Counted from the stretch's first letter, positions 41,519-51,484 are shown. The stretch is 64,000 nucleotides of DNA from Lachnospiraceae bacterium (GCA_017416465.1 JAFQCK010000134.1:1-64000), one strand, 5' to 3'. The notes: a model not told the origin generated them from the sequence alone. Translations and numbers: made by a program.

Positions 41519-42919
41519 ATGAATAACATTAATGATATAATGAAGCAAGTTTGCCATGTGTACTTTATTGGTATTGGTGGTATTAGTATGAGTGGTTTGG
41601 CTGAGATTTTACTTGATAAAGGATATAGTGTTTCAGGTTCTGATGCTAAGGAATCTAATGTAACTAATAAATTATCTTCACTTGGTGCAAAGATTTATTA
41701 CGGACATAATGGTAATAATATTACTGATGATATTTCATATGTAGTATATACTGCTGCTATTAAAGAGGATAATCCTGAATTACAGGCTGCGCGTGCCAAA
41801 GATATCTGCTGTATGACTCGTGCCGAACTTTTAGGTAAGATTATGGAAAAATATAAAACTGCAATTTCTGTTGCAGGTACTCACGGAAAAACTACTACAA
41901 CTTCCATGCTTTCTGAAATATTAATGGCTTTTGAGTGTGACCCGACAATCCTTGTAGGCGGAATGTTAAAATCTATTAACGGTAATTTAAGAATAGGTCA
42001 CTCTGATTATATCATTACAGAAGCTTGTGAATATACTAACAGCTTTTTATCTTTAATTTCTAATATAAATATTATTTTAAATGTCAGAGAAGACCATCTT
42101 GACTTTTTTAAAGATATTGATGATATTCGAAACAGCTTTAAACTATTTGCTGATAAAACTGATAAGAACGGATACCTTATAATTAACACTGATGTTGATG
42201 ATATTACATATTTTACAAAAGATTTAAAATGTAAATGTATTACGTTTGGATTGGATAAGAATGTTTCTCAGATTTATCCTGTTAATGTGGAATACAATAA
42301 TTTTGCCTGCGCTTCTTTTGAAGTTCCAAGCGAAAATAATTCTGATAATAATAATTCAAACAACAGAATTTCGCTTAAAGTTCCCGGAGAACATAATTTA
42401 CTTAATGCTCTTGCAGCTTATGCTGCTGCAAAGGCAATTGGAATTCCTGATGAATTTATTGTAAAAGGACTTAATAACTATTCGGGTACTGACAGACGTT
42501 TCCAATATAAAGGTGAATTTAATGGCGTAACAGTAATCGATGATTATGCACATCATCCTGATGAAATTATCGCAACACTTACTGCTACTGAAAAATATCC
42601 TCACAAAAACGTATGGTGTGTATTCCAACCACATACCTACACCAGAACTAAAGCTTTACTAAACGATTTTGCCAAGGCACTTTCTTTAGCTGATAAAGTT
42701 GTCCTTGCTAAAATTTATCCTGCAAGAGAAACAGATGATTTAGGAATAAGCTCAAAAAATCTTCAATATGAAATCGAAAAACTTGGTAAAGAAGTCTACT
42801 ATTATGAGACTTTTGAAGAGATAGAAAAATTTTTGAAAAAAAATTGTATCAACGGCGACTTGTTGATAACTATGGGCGCCGGAGATGTTGTATTAATTGG
42901 CGAAAACCTCGTTCAATAA
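41519..42919 (+). CDS. murC: UDP-N-acetylmuramate--L-alanine ligase
   Basis: It adds L-Ala to UDP-MurNAc with ATP, the first step of stem-peptide assembly. The 466-residue protein has YFIGIGGISMSGLAEIL near the start, ATP-binding AGTHGKTTTTSM, and VIDDYAHHPDEI. GGAGGA lies 10 nt before the ATG. A nearer ATG at 41509 gives only a five-codon frame. An inverted repeat just after the stop (42936-42974) may terminate it, and overlaps DnaA boxes. Confidence 0.96.
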   Translation: MNNINDIMKQVCHVYFIGIGGISMSGLAEILLDKGYSVSGSDAKESNVTNKLSSLGAKIYYGHNGNNITDDISYVVYTAAIKEDNPELQAARAKDICCMTRAELLGKIMEKYKTAISVAGTHGKTTTTSMLSEILMAFECDPTILVGGMLKSINGNLRIGHSDYIITEACEYTNSFLSLISNINIILNVREDHLDFFKDIDDIRNSFKLFADKTDKNGYLIINTDVDDITYFTKDLKCKCITFGLDKNVSQIYPVNVEYNNFACASFEVPSENNSDNNNSNNRISLKVPGEHNLLNALAAYAAAKAIGIPDEFIVKGLNNYSGTDRRFQYKGEFNGVTVIDDYAHHPDEIIATLTATEKYPHKNVWCVFQPHTYTRTKALLNDFAKALSLADKVVLAKIYPARETDDLGISSKNLQYEIEKLGKEVYYYETFEEIEKFLKKNCINGDLLITMGAGDVVLIGENLVQ

Positions 42920-42935
42920 GATTTGTCCACATTAT

Positions 42936-42974
42936 CCACAATTTTTTTCACAATTATGTGAATTAAAATTGTGG
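42936..42974 (+). terminator. Possible murC terminator within the DnaA-box region
   Basis: CCACAATTTTTTTCACA (42936-42952) can pair with TGTGAATTAAAATTGTGG (42957-42974), with AT-rich imperfections. The T-run that follows is weak (TTTCTTATTTTTC), so it may instead be a DnaA-binding structure. Confidence 0.4.
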
Positions 42975-43156
42975 ATTTCTTATTTTTCAAAGTTTAAAAA
43001 AACTTTTTCAATTTTCCTTGATTCTATCGTATTTTTCTTATTTTAAAATTAATTTTAAAACTTATTATCCACAATTTCCACATTATCCACAATCCTTATA
43101 AACCCTTTAAAATCAAGGTTTTATAAAAAAATCGAGGTGTTTTTTTTTTCTTTTTA

Positions 43157-43165
43157 TGCTATAAT
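43157..43165 (+). promoter_or_regulatory. Extended -10 promoter for the primosome operon
   Basis: TGCTATAAT is an extended -10 element, 59 nt before the dnaD-like ATG and ~65 nt after the last DnaA box. Confidence 0.6.
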
Positions 43166-43223
43166 GACAACCCAAACATATTTTACAAAGGTTATATTAT
43201 TTATTTGAGAGGTACGAAACAAA

Positions 43224-44399
43224 ATGGGTGGATTTAAATTAGAAGGCTCTTTAGGCTGTACGGATACACTTGTGTCTAATCGTTTTATAGATGAAATTAT
43301 GCCTTCTGCTAATGGAGAGTTTGTTAAGATATATTTATATTTACTTAGAGCGTTATCAAGTAATGCTTCCGGTTTATCAATTTGTCATATTGCAGATATT
43401 TTCAATCATACTGAAAAAGATATTATTAGAGCATTAAAGTATTGGGAACAGGCAGGTCTTCTTGACTTATGCTTTGATTCTAATAAAATTCTTACTAATA
43501 TTACTTTAAAACCGGTTGGTACAGATTATATGACATCAGACGGAACACATGTTGAAGTACATTCTGCTTTAGGTAATGCTTCAGTTGTAAATAACTATTC
43601 TGTTCTTAATCAGACTACAGATAATTCAGAAATTGCAAAACCTCAACCGGTTGTTTCAAAATCATCTCAGGAAAATACTGACATTTCTGATAATAAAGCG
43701 TCAAAAGATAATCTATTTACAAAAAAAGTTTATACAGCTAATGAAGTTGCAGGATTTCGCCAAAACGCTGAAGTTGTTGAATTTCTTTATCTTGCTGAAA
43801 AATATATTGGAAAGCCACTTACTAAAACTGACACTAACTCATTATTATTTATATATGATACATTATCGTTCTCACCTGACTTGATAGAATATTTATTAGA
43901 GTATTGCATATCAAACGGTCATAAGAGTTTACGTTACATAGAAAAGGTTGCAATATCTTGGGCAGAAGAAGGAATTAATACTGTCGAAGCTGCAAGAAGT
44001 ACTACAGATTTGTTTTGTAATACCTGCTATCCTGTACTCAAAGCTTTCGGATTAAGTGGTCGTAATCCAAGTAAAGGAGAAAAAGATTTCATTATTAAAT
44101 GGACAAACTCTTATGGATTTTCGATGGATATTATATTAGAAGCCTGTAATAAAACTATGAATCAGATTCACAATCCAAGTTTCAATTATACGGATACAAT
44201 TTTAAAAGAATGGAAAGATAAAGGTATTAAAAAATTAGATGATATCAAATCATTAGATGAACAACATATCGCTAGTACAAAAACTAAAGCTTCAGTTAAA
44301 TCAGGTACTGAAAAAAACAAGAATGCCTTTAATAATTTCGACCAGAGAACCTATAACTATGATGATTTAGAGAAAAAACTACTGAATACAAATATGTAG
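43224..44399 (+). CDS. dnaD: DnaD domain primosome protein
   Basis: DnaD/DnaB proteins load the replicative helicase with DnaI. This 391-residue protein has an N-terminal winged-helix DnaD-N-like domain (~15-95, KIYLYLLRALSSNASGLSI). A low-complexity linker follows, then two DnaB_2/DDBH2-type domains (FLYLAEKYIGKPLTKTDTN and a second copy starting YPVLKAFGLSGRNPS). The double C-terminal domain is more like B. subtilis DnaB than DnaD. GAGGT precedes the ATG. It lies 23 nt before the dnaC-like gene. DnaA boxes lie upstream. Confidence 0.85.
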   Translation: MGGFKLEGSLGCTDTLVSNRFIDEIMPSANGEFVKIYLYLLRALSSNASGLSICHIADIFNHTEKDIIRALKYWEQAGLLDLCFDSNKILTNITLKPVGTDYMTSDGTHVEVHSALGNASVVNNYSVLNQTTDNSEIAKPQPVVSKSSQENTDISDNKASKDNLFTKKVYTANEVAGFRQNAEVVEFLYLAEKYIGKPLTKTDTNSLLFIYDTLSFSPDLIEYLLEYCISNGHKSLRYIEKVAISWAEEGINTVEAARSTTDLFCNTCYPVLKAFGLSGRNPSKGEKDFIIKWTNSYGFSMDIILEACNKTMNQIHNPSFNYTDTILKEWKDKGIKKLDDIKSLDEQHIASTKTKASVKSGTEKNKNAFNNFDQRTYNYDDLEKKLLNTNM

Positions 44400-44422
44400 T
44401 TACTTTGTCGTGGAGGTATAAT

Positions 44423-45427
44423 ATGTCACTTACAAATTCACAATATGACGAAATTATACGAGATTATAATCGTGTCGGTCTGATGAATAAAAGAGAACAG
44501 AACGAAAGAATTGCTATCGTTTATGAGAAAGTTCCTCGAATAAAAGAAATTAATGATGAGATATCTTCTCTATCTTTAGAGACCACTAAAAAATTGTTGT
44601 CTCAGTTTTCCGGTAATAATTCTGACTCTATGAATGAATTCAAATCAAAGATTAATGATTTAAAGAATGAAAAAGCTTTTCTTTTAAAATCACATGGCTT
44701 TTCTTCTAATTATATGGATATGCATTATCATTGCATGGATTGTCAGGATACAGGCTATATTAATAATACTAAATGTCATTGTTTTATAAAAGCCGAGATT
44801 AGTATTTTATATAAACAATCTAATTTAGGAGAAATATTAAAGACACACAACTTTGATTTATTTAATATTGATTTATTTGATGATAATACAGTCGATTCTG
44901 CAACCGGTAAAACTCCTAAACAGAATATGATTAACGCACTGAATATATCTCATAATTACATAGATAATTTTGGACAAGAAGATGCCAAATTTAAAAACTT
45001 ACTTTTCTTTGGAAAAACCGGTGTGGGTAAAACTTTTTTAACCTACTGTATTGCCAAAGAGCTTATTGAAAAATGTGCTTCAGTAGTATATTTGTCTTCT
45101 ATCAGTCTTTTTGATATACTATCAGATGCAACTTTTGATAAGTCTGATATTGAAGCAAAGAATAAAGAAACTCAGCTTTATAATTGCGACTTATTAATTA
45201 TTGATGATTTAGGGACTGAACTATCTAATTCATTTACAAATTCTGCTTTTTTTAACCTTATTAATGAAAGGTTAATTAAGAATAAATCTATTATAATTTC
45301 AACCAATCTTGATTTTTCAGAATTGATGGAAAGATATTCTGAAAGAATTGCATCAAGACTTACAAGAGATTATACATTTTTAAAAATTTACGGTGAAGAT
45401 TTAAGACATCGTATTAAATTAGCTTGA
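44423..45427 (+). CDS. dnaC: DnaC/DnaI-like helicase loader ATPase
   Basis: A 334-residue AAA+ ATPase that should load the DnaB-type replicative helicase. An N-terminal helical region has a zinc motif CMDCQDTGYINNTKCHC. Walker A GKTGVGKT, Walker B LLIIDDLG, and sensor text IISTNLDFSEL follow. The ATG at 44423 follows GGAGGT; an in-frame upstream start overlaps that site. Its operon partner is the DnaD protein. A perfect reverse DnaA box lies after the gene (45457-45465). Confidence 0.9.
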   Translation: MSLTNSQYDEIIRDYNRVGLMNKREQNERIAIVYEKVPRIKEINDEISSLSLETTKKLLSQFSGNNSDSMNEFKSKINDLKNEKAFLLKSHGFSSNYMDMHYHCMDCQDTGYINNTKCHCFIKAEISILYKQSNLGEILKTHNFDLFNIDLFDDNTVDSATGKTPKQNMINALNISHNYIDNFGQEDAKFKNLLFFGKTGVGKTFLTYCIAKELIEKCASVVYLSSISLFDILSDATFDKSDIEAKNKETQLYNCDLLIIDDLGTELSNSFTNSAFFNLINERLIKNKSIIISTNLDFSELMERYSERIASRLTRDYTFLKIYGEDLRHRIKLA

Positions 45428-45456
45428 CTATAACAATTCATAATGTTATAAAATAA

Positions 45457-45465
45457 TGTGGATAA
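45457..45465. promoter_or_regulatory. Perfect DnaA box between dnaC-like gene and prs
   Basis: TGTGGATAA, the reverse complement of the consensus TTATCCACA, lies 29 nt before the prs start. It may add DnaA control or titration at the same locus. Confidence 0.5.
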
Positions 45466-45494
45466 TCACAGATATACACAACGGAGGTTTGATT

Positions 45495-46673
45495 ATGTTA
45501 GAACAAAACAATTTAGCAACTATTCCTGTAGGCCCACTTGGTATTATTTCTTTAAATAGCTGTGAGGCAATCGGCAAAAAAGTAGACGCCTATATTTCTG
45601 CATGGCGTACAGACAGAGAGAATGAACATAAGAATACTATTGCATTCGCAGGATATCAGAAGGATTCATATCTTATTAAATCTAAGGTTGCAAGATTTGG
45701 TTCCGGAGAAGCTAAAGGTACAATTAATGAGTCAGTAAGAGGTAAGGATTTATATATAATGCTTGACGTTACTAACTATAGCATTACTTATTCTGTATGT
45801 GGACATGAAAATCATATGTCACCTGATGACCATTATCAGGATTTAAAGAGAGTTATTGCAGCTGCAGCCGGTAAAGGTAAGAGAATCACTGTTATTATGC
45901 CTTTCTTATATGAAAGCAGACAGCATAAACGTACAGGCAGAGAATCACTTGACTGTGCTCTTGCATTACAGGAATTAACTGCTATGGGTGTTGATAATAT
46001 TATTACTTTTGACGCTCATGACCCAAGAGTTCAGAACGCTATTCCTCTCCATGGATTTGAAACTGTTCAGCCTTCTTATCAGTTTGTAAAAGGCTTATTA
46101 AGACACGAAAAAGATTTACAGATTGATTCTGACCATATGATGATGATAAGCCCTGATGAAGGTGGTATGGGACGTGCTATCTATCTTGCTAACGTTCTTG
46201 GTATCGATATGGGTATGTTCTACAAGAGACGTGACTACAGTAAGATTGTAAACGGACGTAATCCTATTGTTGCACACGAATTCCTTGGTGCAGATGTTGA
46301 AGGAAAAGATGTTTTCATTATTGATGATATGATTTCTTCAGGAGAGTCTATGATTGACGTTGCTACTCAGCTTAAGAAGAGAAAAGCTCGTAAAGTATAT
46401 ATGGCTGCTACATTTGGTCTTTTCACTGACGGTTTTGCAAAATTTGATAAGGCTTATGAAGAAGGAATCTTTGATAGAGTATTAACAACTAACCTTACTT
46501 ATCAGACTCCTGAATTATTATCTAAACCATATTTCATTAACTGTGATATGAGTAAATACATCGCGTTAATTATCGATACACTTAACCATGATGCTTCAAT
46601 CAGCAGTCTTCTTGACCCTGTTGCTCGTATCCAGGCTTGTGTTGATAAGTATCGTAACGGGGAAGTAATTTAA
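45495..46673 (+). CDS. prs: Ribose-phosphate pyrophosphokinase (long form)
   Basis: It makes PRPP from ribose-5-phosphate and ATP for nucleotides, His, Trp and NAD. The 392-residue protein is longer than the usual ~315, with N-terminal and internal insertions. It keeps FDAHDPRVQNA (metal site), the MMMISPDEGGMGRA flexible region and the PRPP-binding DVFIIDDMISSGESM. The ATG at 45495 follows GGAGGT by 6 nt. It may be read through from the primosome operon. A strong terminator follows. Confidence 0.92.
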   Translation: MLEQNNLATIPVGPLGIISLNSCEAIGKKVDAYISAWRTDRENEHKNTIAFAGYQKDSYLIKSKVARFGSGEAKGTINESVRGKDLYIMLDVTNYSITYSVCGHENHMSPDDHYQDLKRVIAAAAGKGKRITVIMPFLYESRQHKRTGRESLDCALALQELTAMGVDNIITFDAHDPRVQNAIPLHGFETVQPSYQFVKGLLRHEKDLQIDSDHMMMISPDEGGMGRAIYLANVLGIDMGMFYKRRDYSKIVNGRNPIVAHEFLGADVEGKDVFIIDDMISSGESMIDVATQLKKRKARKVYMAATFGLFTDGFAKFDKAYEEGIFDRVLTTNLTYQTPELLSKPYFINCDMSKYIALIIDTLNHDASISSLLDPVARIQACVDKYRNGEVI

Positions 46674-46710
46674 TCAAACCAAAATTTAATTAATATATTT
46701 ATTTAATAAT

Positions 46711-46800
46711 AAAAGCAGAGTTTTTTATATTAATCTACATTCCGCAGGTATTATAACTGCCAAATGAATGTAGATTAATACTTAAGCTCTGCTTTGTTTT
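46711..46800. terminator. Large bidirectional terminator
   Basis: AAAGCAGAG (46712-46720) pairs with CTCTGCTTT (46787-46795), followed by GTTTT. An inner stem ATTAATCTACATTC / GAATGTAGATTAAT extends it. It separates prs from the converging PBP gene. Confidence 0.85.
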
Positions 46801-46806
46801 ATTCTT

Positions 46807-49179
46807 TTATCCCCAATTTTCCTGATAAATTCCTCCAGCCGAAGTTTCTAAATTCTCCTCATACCCCGGTTGATAATACGAAGTTGTCGTATCCTCCGAA
46901 TAATAATCAACTCTTTTTGTTGTAGTCTGATAATTATTATTTCCCTTATGCGTTGTAGATTGATTTTTATATGAAGTTTTTCTCTCAGTTTCTTTTTCTG
47001 ATTCCTCTTCACTTTCTATTTCTCCACCAATTACTACACTCGTAGTTTCTTCCGATTCTGTACTATCATTTTCTTCTGTCATTCCACCAAAACTATCAGA
47101 TTCATCTGTAGACTCACCCATCTCAATCTCAGTTTCATCTTCATATGATACAAAATCTATAATAGGCTTATCAATATGTATGTCTTCCATAAATACTTTC
47201 CATATATTTCCTGCACATTTATCTCCATATCCATCTTCAATATCTTTAGGATAATCATAACCAACCCACACTGCTGTTGTATAATATGAACTGTACCCAA
47301 CAAACCACACATCCTTATTACCATTTGTAGTTCCTGTCTTTGCAGCACATAATGCTGATGAAATATTGTAATTTCTTCCGGTACCGTTTGTAAGAACACC
47401 TTTTAAAACATCACTCATCATCATTGATGCCTGTTTTCCATAGATACGTTTATATTCAACCGTTTTAGTTTTTGATTCTTCACTTACATTGCTTATTATT
47501 ATTTTGTCATCTGTATCAGTTATTTTATTAATACAGGTAGGCGTTCTGTATATTCCCTGATTTTCTATTGTAGAATATGCACTTGCCATTTCAAGTGTTG
47601 ATACTCCATAAGTCATTCCCCCAATCGCCATTGGCGTTCTGTAATCATTTGTAACAATCCTCTTAAAATCCATATTCTTAAGATAATTTATACAATTATC
47701 CATACCAATTTGATTAAATAAATTAGCAGCAACTGTATTCTTAGACTTTTCTACAGCACGCCTTATGGTTATCTCTCCTTCATAGACATAATCTGCATTT
47801 GCGGGGCCATCCGCACTTTTTTCATCTATAACAATAGAATCCGCTAAATATCCCCTTTCAAATGCCGGTAAATAATCTAAAATTGGTTTAATCGTACTTC
47901 CGGGTTGTCTATAACTTTGATAAGCCCTATTTAATGTATAACCATTATATTCCTGATTTCTTCCTCCGACTATAGCTACCACTTTTCCGGTTGCATTATC
48001 TATACAGGTTGCAGAACCTTGAAATTCATATATCCCTTCTTCATTTGTCCCTGTATAGCTTGAAAGAGTTAAATCTATGGTTTCCTGTAATTTATTCTGC
48101 AACTCTATATCTATTGTGGTATAAATTTTATATCCGCCAGTATAGAGCTTATTAGAAATGTCTGTATATAACTTCTCATATTCTTTTTCATAGTTTTCTT
48201 TTTCTTCGTCACTATCAAAATAATATTTAATCTCAAATCCTGTATTTTTCATAAGTGCTTCCGTAGCACAATATCTTACATAAGTTTCCACATAGTTATT
48301 TTTTTTATTTTCAGACGGATATAAAACAATGGTGCTTAAAACTGCTCCATTATACATTTCTTCATCAATATAATCGAGTTCTAACATTTGTTTAAGTATT
48401 CTGTTTTTTCTGTTCATCGTAGCTGTACTGTTAGTATATGGATTATACATATTCGGATTATTAGGTATTGCACATATATATGTTATCTCTGCTAAGGATA
48501 ACTCTGTTACCGACTTACTAAAATATCCTCTTGAAGCAGCTTCAATTCCATAAAAACCATTGCCAAAATAAATATTATTTATGTAAAATTCAATTATCTC
48601 ATCTTTGGTATATTCTTTTTCAAGCTCCATTGCAATAAACATTTCTTTAATCTTACGTTCCATACTAACCTGATGTGATAAAAACATATTTCTCGCAAGC
48701 TGTTGTGTTATTGTACTTCCTCCCTGAGTAATCTCTCCCTCTTCCTGCATTAACACTATAAATGCTCTTGCAATTGCTTTATAATCTACTCCCTTATGTT
48801 CATAAAAGTTTCTGTCTTCTGTTGCAATAAATGCACATTTAACAAAATACGGAATTTCTTTGTAATCAAGATAGTAAGAATCATGTTCGCCCTTAAGCTC
48901 GGTAATCACTTCACCTTTTGAATCATAAATAGTACTTGTTAGATTTGATTTAAAAATTCCTTCTCCCGCTTTTTTAACCATTTCTTTTGCTTCACTGTCA
49001 TATTTATAAAAAAGTATTCCAAATCTTATTCCAAACACAAGTGTTACTATTAAAATCACAAAAAGCAAGCCAAGTAAAATTCGTTTAAGAATTTTACCTG
49101 CCTTGCTACCATTTTTATTATTATCTGATTCGAAATTAAAATCGTTATATATATTATTCTTTTGATTTCTTTCAAACAT
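46807..49179 (-). CDS. ponA: Class A penicillin-binding protein (PBP1A type)
   Basis: A bifunctional peptidoglycan glycosyltransferase and transpeptidase. The 790-residue protein has a cytoplasmic N-terminus, one membrane helix (~32-52, ILLGLLFVILIVTLVFGI), and a GT51 domain with TEDRNFYEHKGVDY and GGSTITQQLARN. The transpeptidase motifs are GSTIKP (SxxK), SKNTVAAN (SxN) and KTGTTNGNKD (KTG). The last ~100 residues are Ser/Thr/Glu-rich and disordered. The start follows AGGAAG. It lies 25 nt after asnS and is probably co-transcribed with it. Confidence 0.95.
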   Translation of the reverse strand: MFERNQKNNIYNDFNFESDNNKNGSKAGKILKRILLGLLFVILIVTLVFGIRFGILFYKYDSEAKEMVKKAGEGIFKSNLTSTIYDSKGEVITELKGEHDSYYLDYKEIPYFVKCAFIATEDRNFYEHKGVDYKAIARAFIVLMQEEGEITQGGSTITQQLARNMFLSHQVSMERKIKEMFIAMELEKEYTKDEIIEFYINNIYFGNGFYGIEAASRGYFSKSVTELSLAEITYICAIPNNPNMYNPYTNSTATMNRKNRILKQMLELDYIDEEMYNGAVLSTIVLYPSENKKNNYVETYVRYCATEALMKNTGFEIKYYFDSDEEKENYEKEYEKLYTDISNKLYTGGYKIYTTIDIELQNKLQETIDLTLSSYTGTNEEGIYEFQGSATCIDNATGKVVAIVGGRNQEYNGYTLNRAYQSYRQPGSTIKPILDYLPAFERGYLADSIVIDEKSADGPANADYVYEGEITIRRAVEKSKNTVAANLFNQIGMDNCINYLKNMDFKRIVTNDYRTPMAIGGMTYGVSTLEMASAYSTIENQGIYRTPTCINKITDTDDKIIISNVSEESKTKTVEYKRIYGKQASMMMSDVLKGVLTNGTGRNYNISSALCAAKTGTTNGNKDVWFVGYSSYYTTAVWVGYDYPKDIEDGYGDKCAGNIWKVFMEDIHIDKPIIDFVSYEDETEIEMGESTDESDSFGGMTEENDSTESEETTSVVIGGEIESEEESEKETERKTSYKNQSTTHKGNNNYQTTTKRVDYYSEDTTTSYYQPGYEENLETSAGGIYQENWG

Positions 49180-49204
49180 CTTGGTTATATCTTCCTAATA
49201 AATC

Positions 49205-50596
49205 TTATAACTCACAATTGTTAACTGTTCTTGGGAATGGAACAACATCTCTGATATTAGACATACCTGTAAGATACATTACACATCTTTCAAATCCAAG
49301 ACCAAATCCTGCATGTCTTGTTGAGCCATACTTTCTTAAATCAAGATAGAAATCATAATCTTCTTTATTAAGACCTAATTCTTCCATTCTCTTAACAAGC
49401 TTATCGTAATCATCTTCTCTCTGACTTCCACCGATAATCTCGCCAATTCCCGGAACTAAACAGTCCATAGCTGCAACAGTCTTGTTATCATCATTCATCT
49501 TCATGTAGAATGCCTTGATTTCCTTTGGATAATCTGTAACGAATACAGGTCTCTTAAAGATTTCTTCTGTAAGACATCTTTCATGCTCTGTCTGTAAATC
49601 ACAGCCCCAGCTTACCTTATAATCAAACTTATCGTTATACTCTTTTAATAATTCAATAGCCTCTGTATATGTTACATGACCGAAATCTGAATTAAGAACA
49701 CCATTTAATCTTTCGATAAGTCCTTTATCTACAAAACTGTTAAAGAACTGCATCTCTTCTTTTGCATTCTCCATAACAAACTTGATGATATATTTAAGCA
49801 TAGATTCTGCTAACATCATATCATCTTTAAGGTCTGCAAATGCCATCTCAGGCTCAATCATCCAAAACTCAGCTGCATGTCTTGTTGTATTAGAATTCTC
49901 TGCTCTGAATGTTGGTCCAAATGTATAAATGTTTCTAAATGCCATAGCATATGTTTCACCATTTAACTGACCTGATACAGTAAGATTAGTTTCCTTATTA
50001 AAGAAATCCTGTAAAAAATCAACCTTTCCATCTTCTGTCATAGGAAGATTATCCATATCAAGAGTTGTTACTCTAAACATCTCACCTGCACCTTCACAGT
50101 CACTTCCTGTGATAATTGGTGTATGAACATATACGAAATCTCTCTCTTGGAAGAACTTGTGTATAGCATAAGCTATTAATGAACGTACTCTGAACACTGC
50201 CTGGAATGTATTCGTTCTAGGTCTTAAATGTGAAATTGTACGAAGATATTCGAATGAATGTCTCTTCTTCTGTAAAGGATAATCAGGTGCTGATACACCC
50301 TCAACCACAACTTCTGTTGCCTGAATCTCAAATGGCTGTTTAGCCTGTGGAGTAGCAACTAATGTTCCTGTTACGATAACTGCTGCTCCTACATTTAACT
50401 TAGATACTTCAGCGAAGTTATCCATTCCGTCATTATATACTATCTGAAGTGTCTCAAAGAAAGTACCATCATTAAGAACGATAAATCCAAAAGTCTTAGA
50501 ATCTCTGATACTTCTTACCCATCCTCCAACTGAAATTGTCTGTCCAATATACTTATCTGTTTCTCTGTATAATTCTTTTACTGTTACTAATTCCAT
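49205..50596 (-). CDS. asnS: Asparaginyl-tRNA synthetase
   Basis: It charges tRNA-Asn. The 463-residue class II synthetase has the N-terminal OB-fold anticodon domain ([19 protein letters not shown]). The class II motifs follow: [37 protein letters not shown] and [16 protein letters not shown] consensus promoter lies upstream (50653-50681). No T-box was seen before it. Confidence 0.96.
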   Translation of the reverse strand: MELVTVKELYRETDKYIGQTISVGGWVRSIRDSKTFGFIVLNDGTFFETLQIVYNDGMDNFAEVSKLNVGAAVIVTGTLVATPQAKQPFEIQATEVVVEGVSAPDYPLQKKRHSFEYLRTISHLRPRTNTFQAVFRVRSLIAYAIHKFFQERDFVYVHTPIITGSDCEGAGEMFRVTTLDMDNLPMTEDGKVDFLQDFFNKETNLTVSGQLNGETYAMAFRNIYTFGPTFRAENSNTTRHAAEFWMIEPEMAFADLKDDMMLAESMLKYIIKFVMENAKEEMQFFNSFVDKGLIERLNGVLNSDFGHVTYTEAIELLKEYNDKFDYKVSWGCDLQTEHERCLTEEIFKRPVFVTDYPKEIKAFYMKMNDDNKTVAAMDCLVPGIGEIIGGSQREDDYDKLVKRMEELGLNKEDYDFYLDLRKYGSTRHAGFGLGFERCVMYLTGMSNIRDVVPFPRTVNNCEL

Positions 50597-50652
50597 TACA
50601 TTTTCCTCACTTAATGCATTTTTTTCAAATACAGATGTAAAATCCTTTTGCT

Positions 50653-50681
50653 ATTATAATACAAGATTACAAATGTGTCAA
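50653..50681 (-). promoter_or_regulatory. Consensus promoter for asnS-PBP operon
   Basis: On the minus strand TTGACA (50681-50676), 17-nt spacer, TATAAT (50658-50653), 57 nt before the asnS start. The promoter overlaps the divergent gap to the Rpn gene end. Confidence 0.85.
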
Positions 50682-50692
50682 AAAACTTCTTA

Positions 50693-51484
50693 CTATATCA
50701 TAGCAATTTTTGCATTGTTTATAGTTTCAGCCAAAAAACCTCTCTCTAACAACTCTTCTTCGGTTGTACCTTTCCTAAGTTCAAGGATAACAGTTACAAC
50801 ATTTTGCTCTGCTTCTGCTCTTACTTCCTTAGCATACTCCTTAGCATATTCCTTAGCATATTCTTCTACTGCTTTACACATACTTGCACCTCTCTCTTCT
50901 TTATAATACTTAATTGTTTTACATATATTAGGAAACTTGGCATTTTCCGGTATGGCTGCACTTTTAAAAATCTTCATAAGTTCAGCTATATCTGAATTAT
51001 CATCATTCTTGGTATTCAAATATATTTCATGATATCCATTATCAACAAAATCTCCTGTTTCCTTTATTATTCTCTCTATATGATAAATAGTTCTCCCCTT
51101 GTTAAACACATCAAACTCAGAAATATAGATAACATATACATCATAAAGTTCCTCATACTTAATCCCTTTTTCTGTTATATATGTATCTATATTAGAACCA
51201 TTATATCTTACTCTTTTCTGATGATTATCATTATCTGCTCTTTGAATTTCAATGTTATAGTATTTATTTTCAGTATCAGCACATAAAACGTCTACAATTA
51301 CAGATTTAGCTCCTATATTGTGCAGACTCTTCTGTGGCTCAATGCTAACAACACTTACTTCTTTATTACCTAAAATAACTCTAAGCAATTCTTCACAAAA
51401 CTCTTTATTTTCAATAAGTTTATGAAAGAATGTGTCATCTATAGGCTTCATATTTTCAACAATGTCTGTAATGTTTTTATTCAT
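50693..51484 (-). CDS. Rpn-type PD-(D/E)XK nuclease (recombination-promoting nuclease family)
   Basis: A 263-residue protein of the PD-(D/E)XK nuclease 'transposase-like' family (TIGR01784 type). The nuclease core is SVIVDVLCADTENKYYNIEIQR (D...ExQ) with RVRYNGSNIDT following. Family members promote DNA breakage and recombination or act as stand-alone, often phase-variable, accessory genes. The region near residues 210-225 carries a 12-nt tandem repeat giving YAKE units (EYAKEYAKEYAKE). The ATG at 51484 is used; its ribosome site is weak. Confidence 0.85.
   Translation of the reverse strand: MNKNITDIVENMKPIDDTFFHKLIENKEFCEELLRVILGNKEVSVVSIEPQKSLHNIGAKSVIVDVLCADTENKYYNIEIQRADNDNHQKRVRYNGSNIDTYITEKGIKYEELYDVYVIYISEFDVFNKGRTIYHIERIIKETGDFVDNGYHEIYLNTKNDDNSDIAELMKIFKSAAIPENAKFPNICKTIKYYKEERGASMCKAVEEYAKEYAKEYAKEVRAEAEQNVVTVILELRKGTTEEELLERGFLAETINNAKIAMI
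50828..50863. repeat. 12-bp tandem repeat inside the Rpn gene
   Basis: Three units of CTTAGCATATTC (the first with one base change) encode EYAK repeats. In-frame copy-number change would alter the helix length without a frameshift. Confidence 0.8.

Larger units (their letters stand above)
42920..43223. promoter_or_regulatory. DnaA-box cluster upstream of primosome genes
   Basis: Boxes matching TTATCCACA: TTGTCCACA 42923-42931, TTATCCACA 42932-42940, TTATCCACA 43065-43073, ATTTCCACA 43074-43082, TTATCCACA 43083-43091. A weaker reverse box lies at 42970-42978. The boxes abut in groups of two and three, with an AT-rich stretch between the groups. The downstream genes are dnaD- and dnaC-like. 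Control of these genes by DnaA, or DnaA titration, is more likely than the chromosome origin, since dnaA and dnaN are not present. Confidence 0.7.

Noticed and set aside
42920..43223. Chromosomal replication origin (oriC)
   Set aside because: DnaA boxes are present, but dnaA, dnaN, recF and gyrB are absent from the neighbourhood; more likely a DnaA-controlled promoter.
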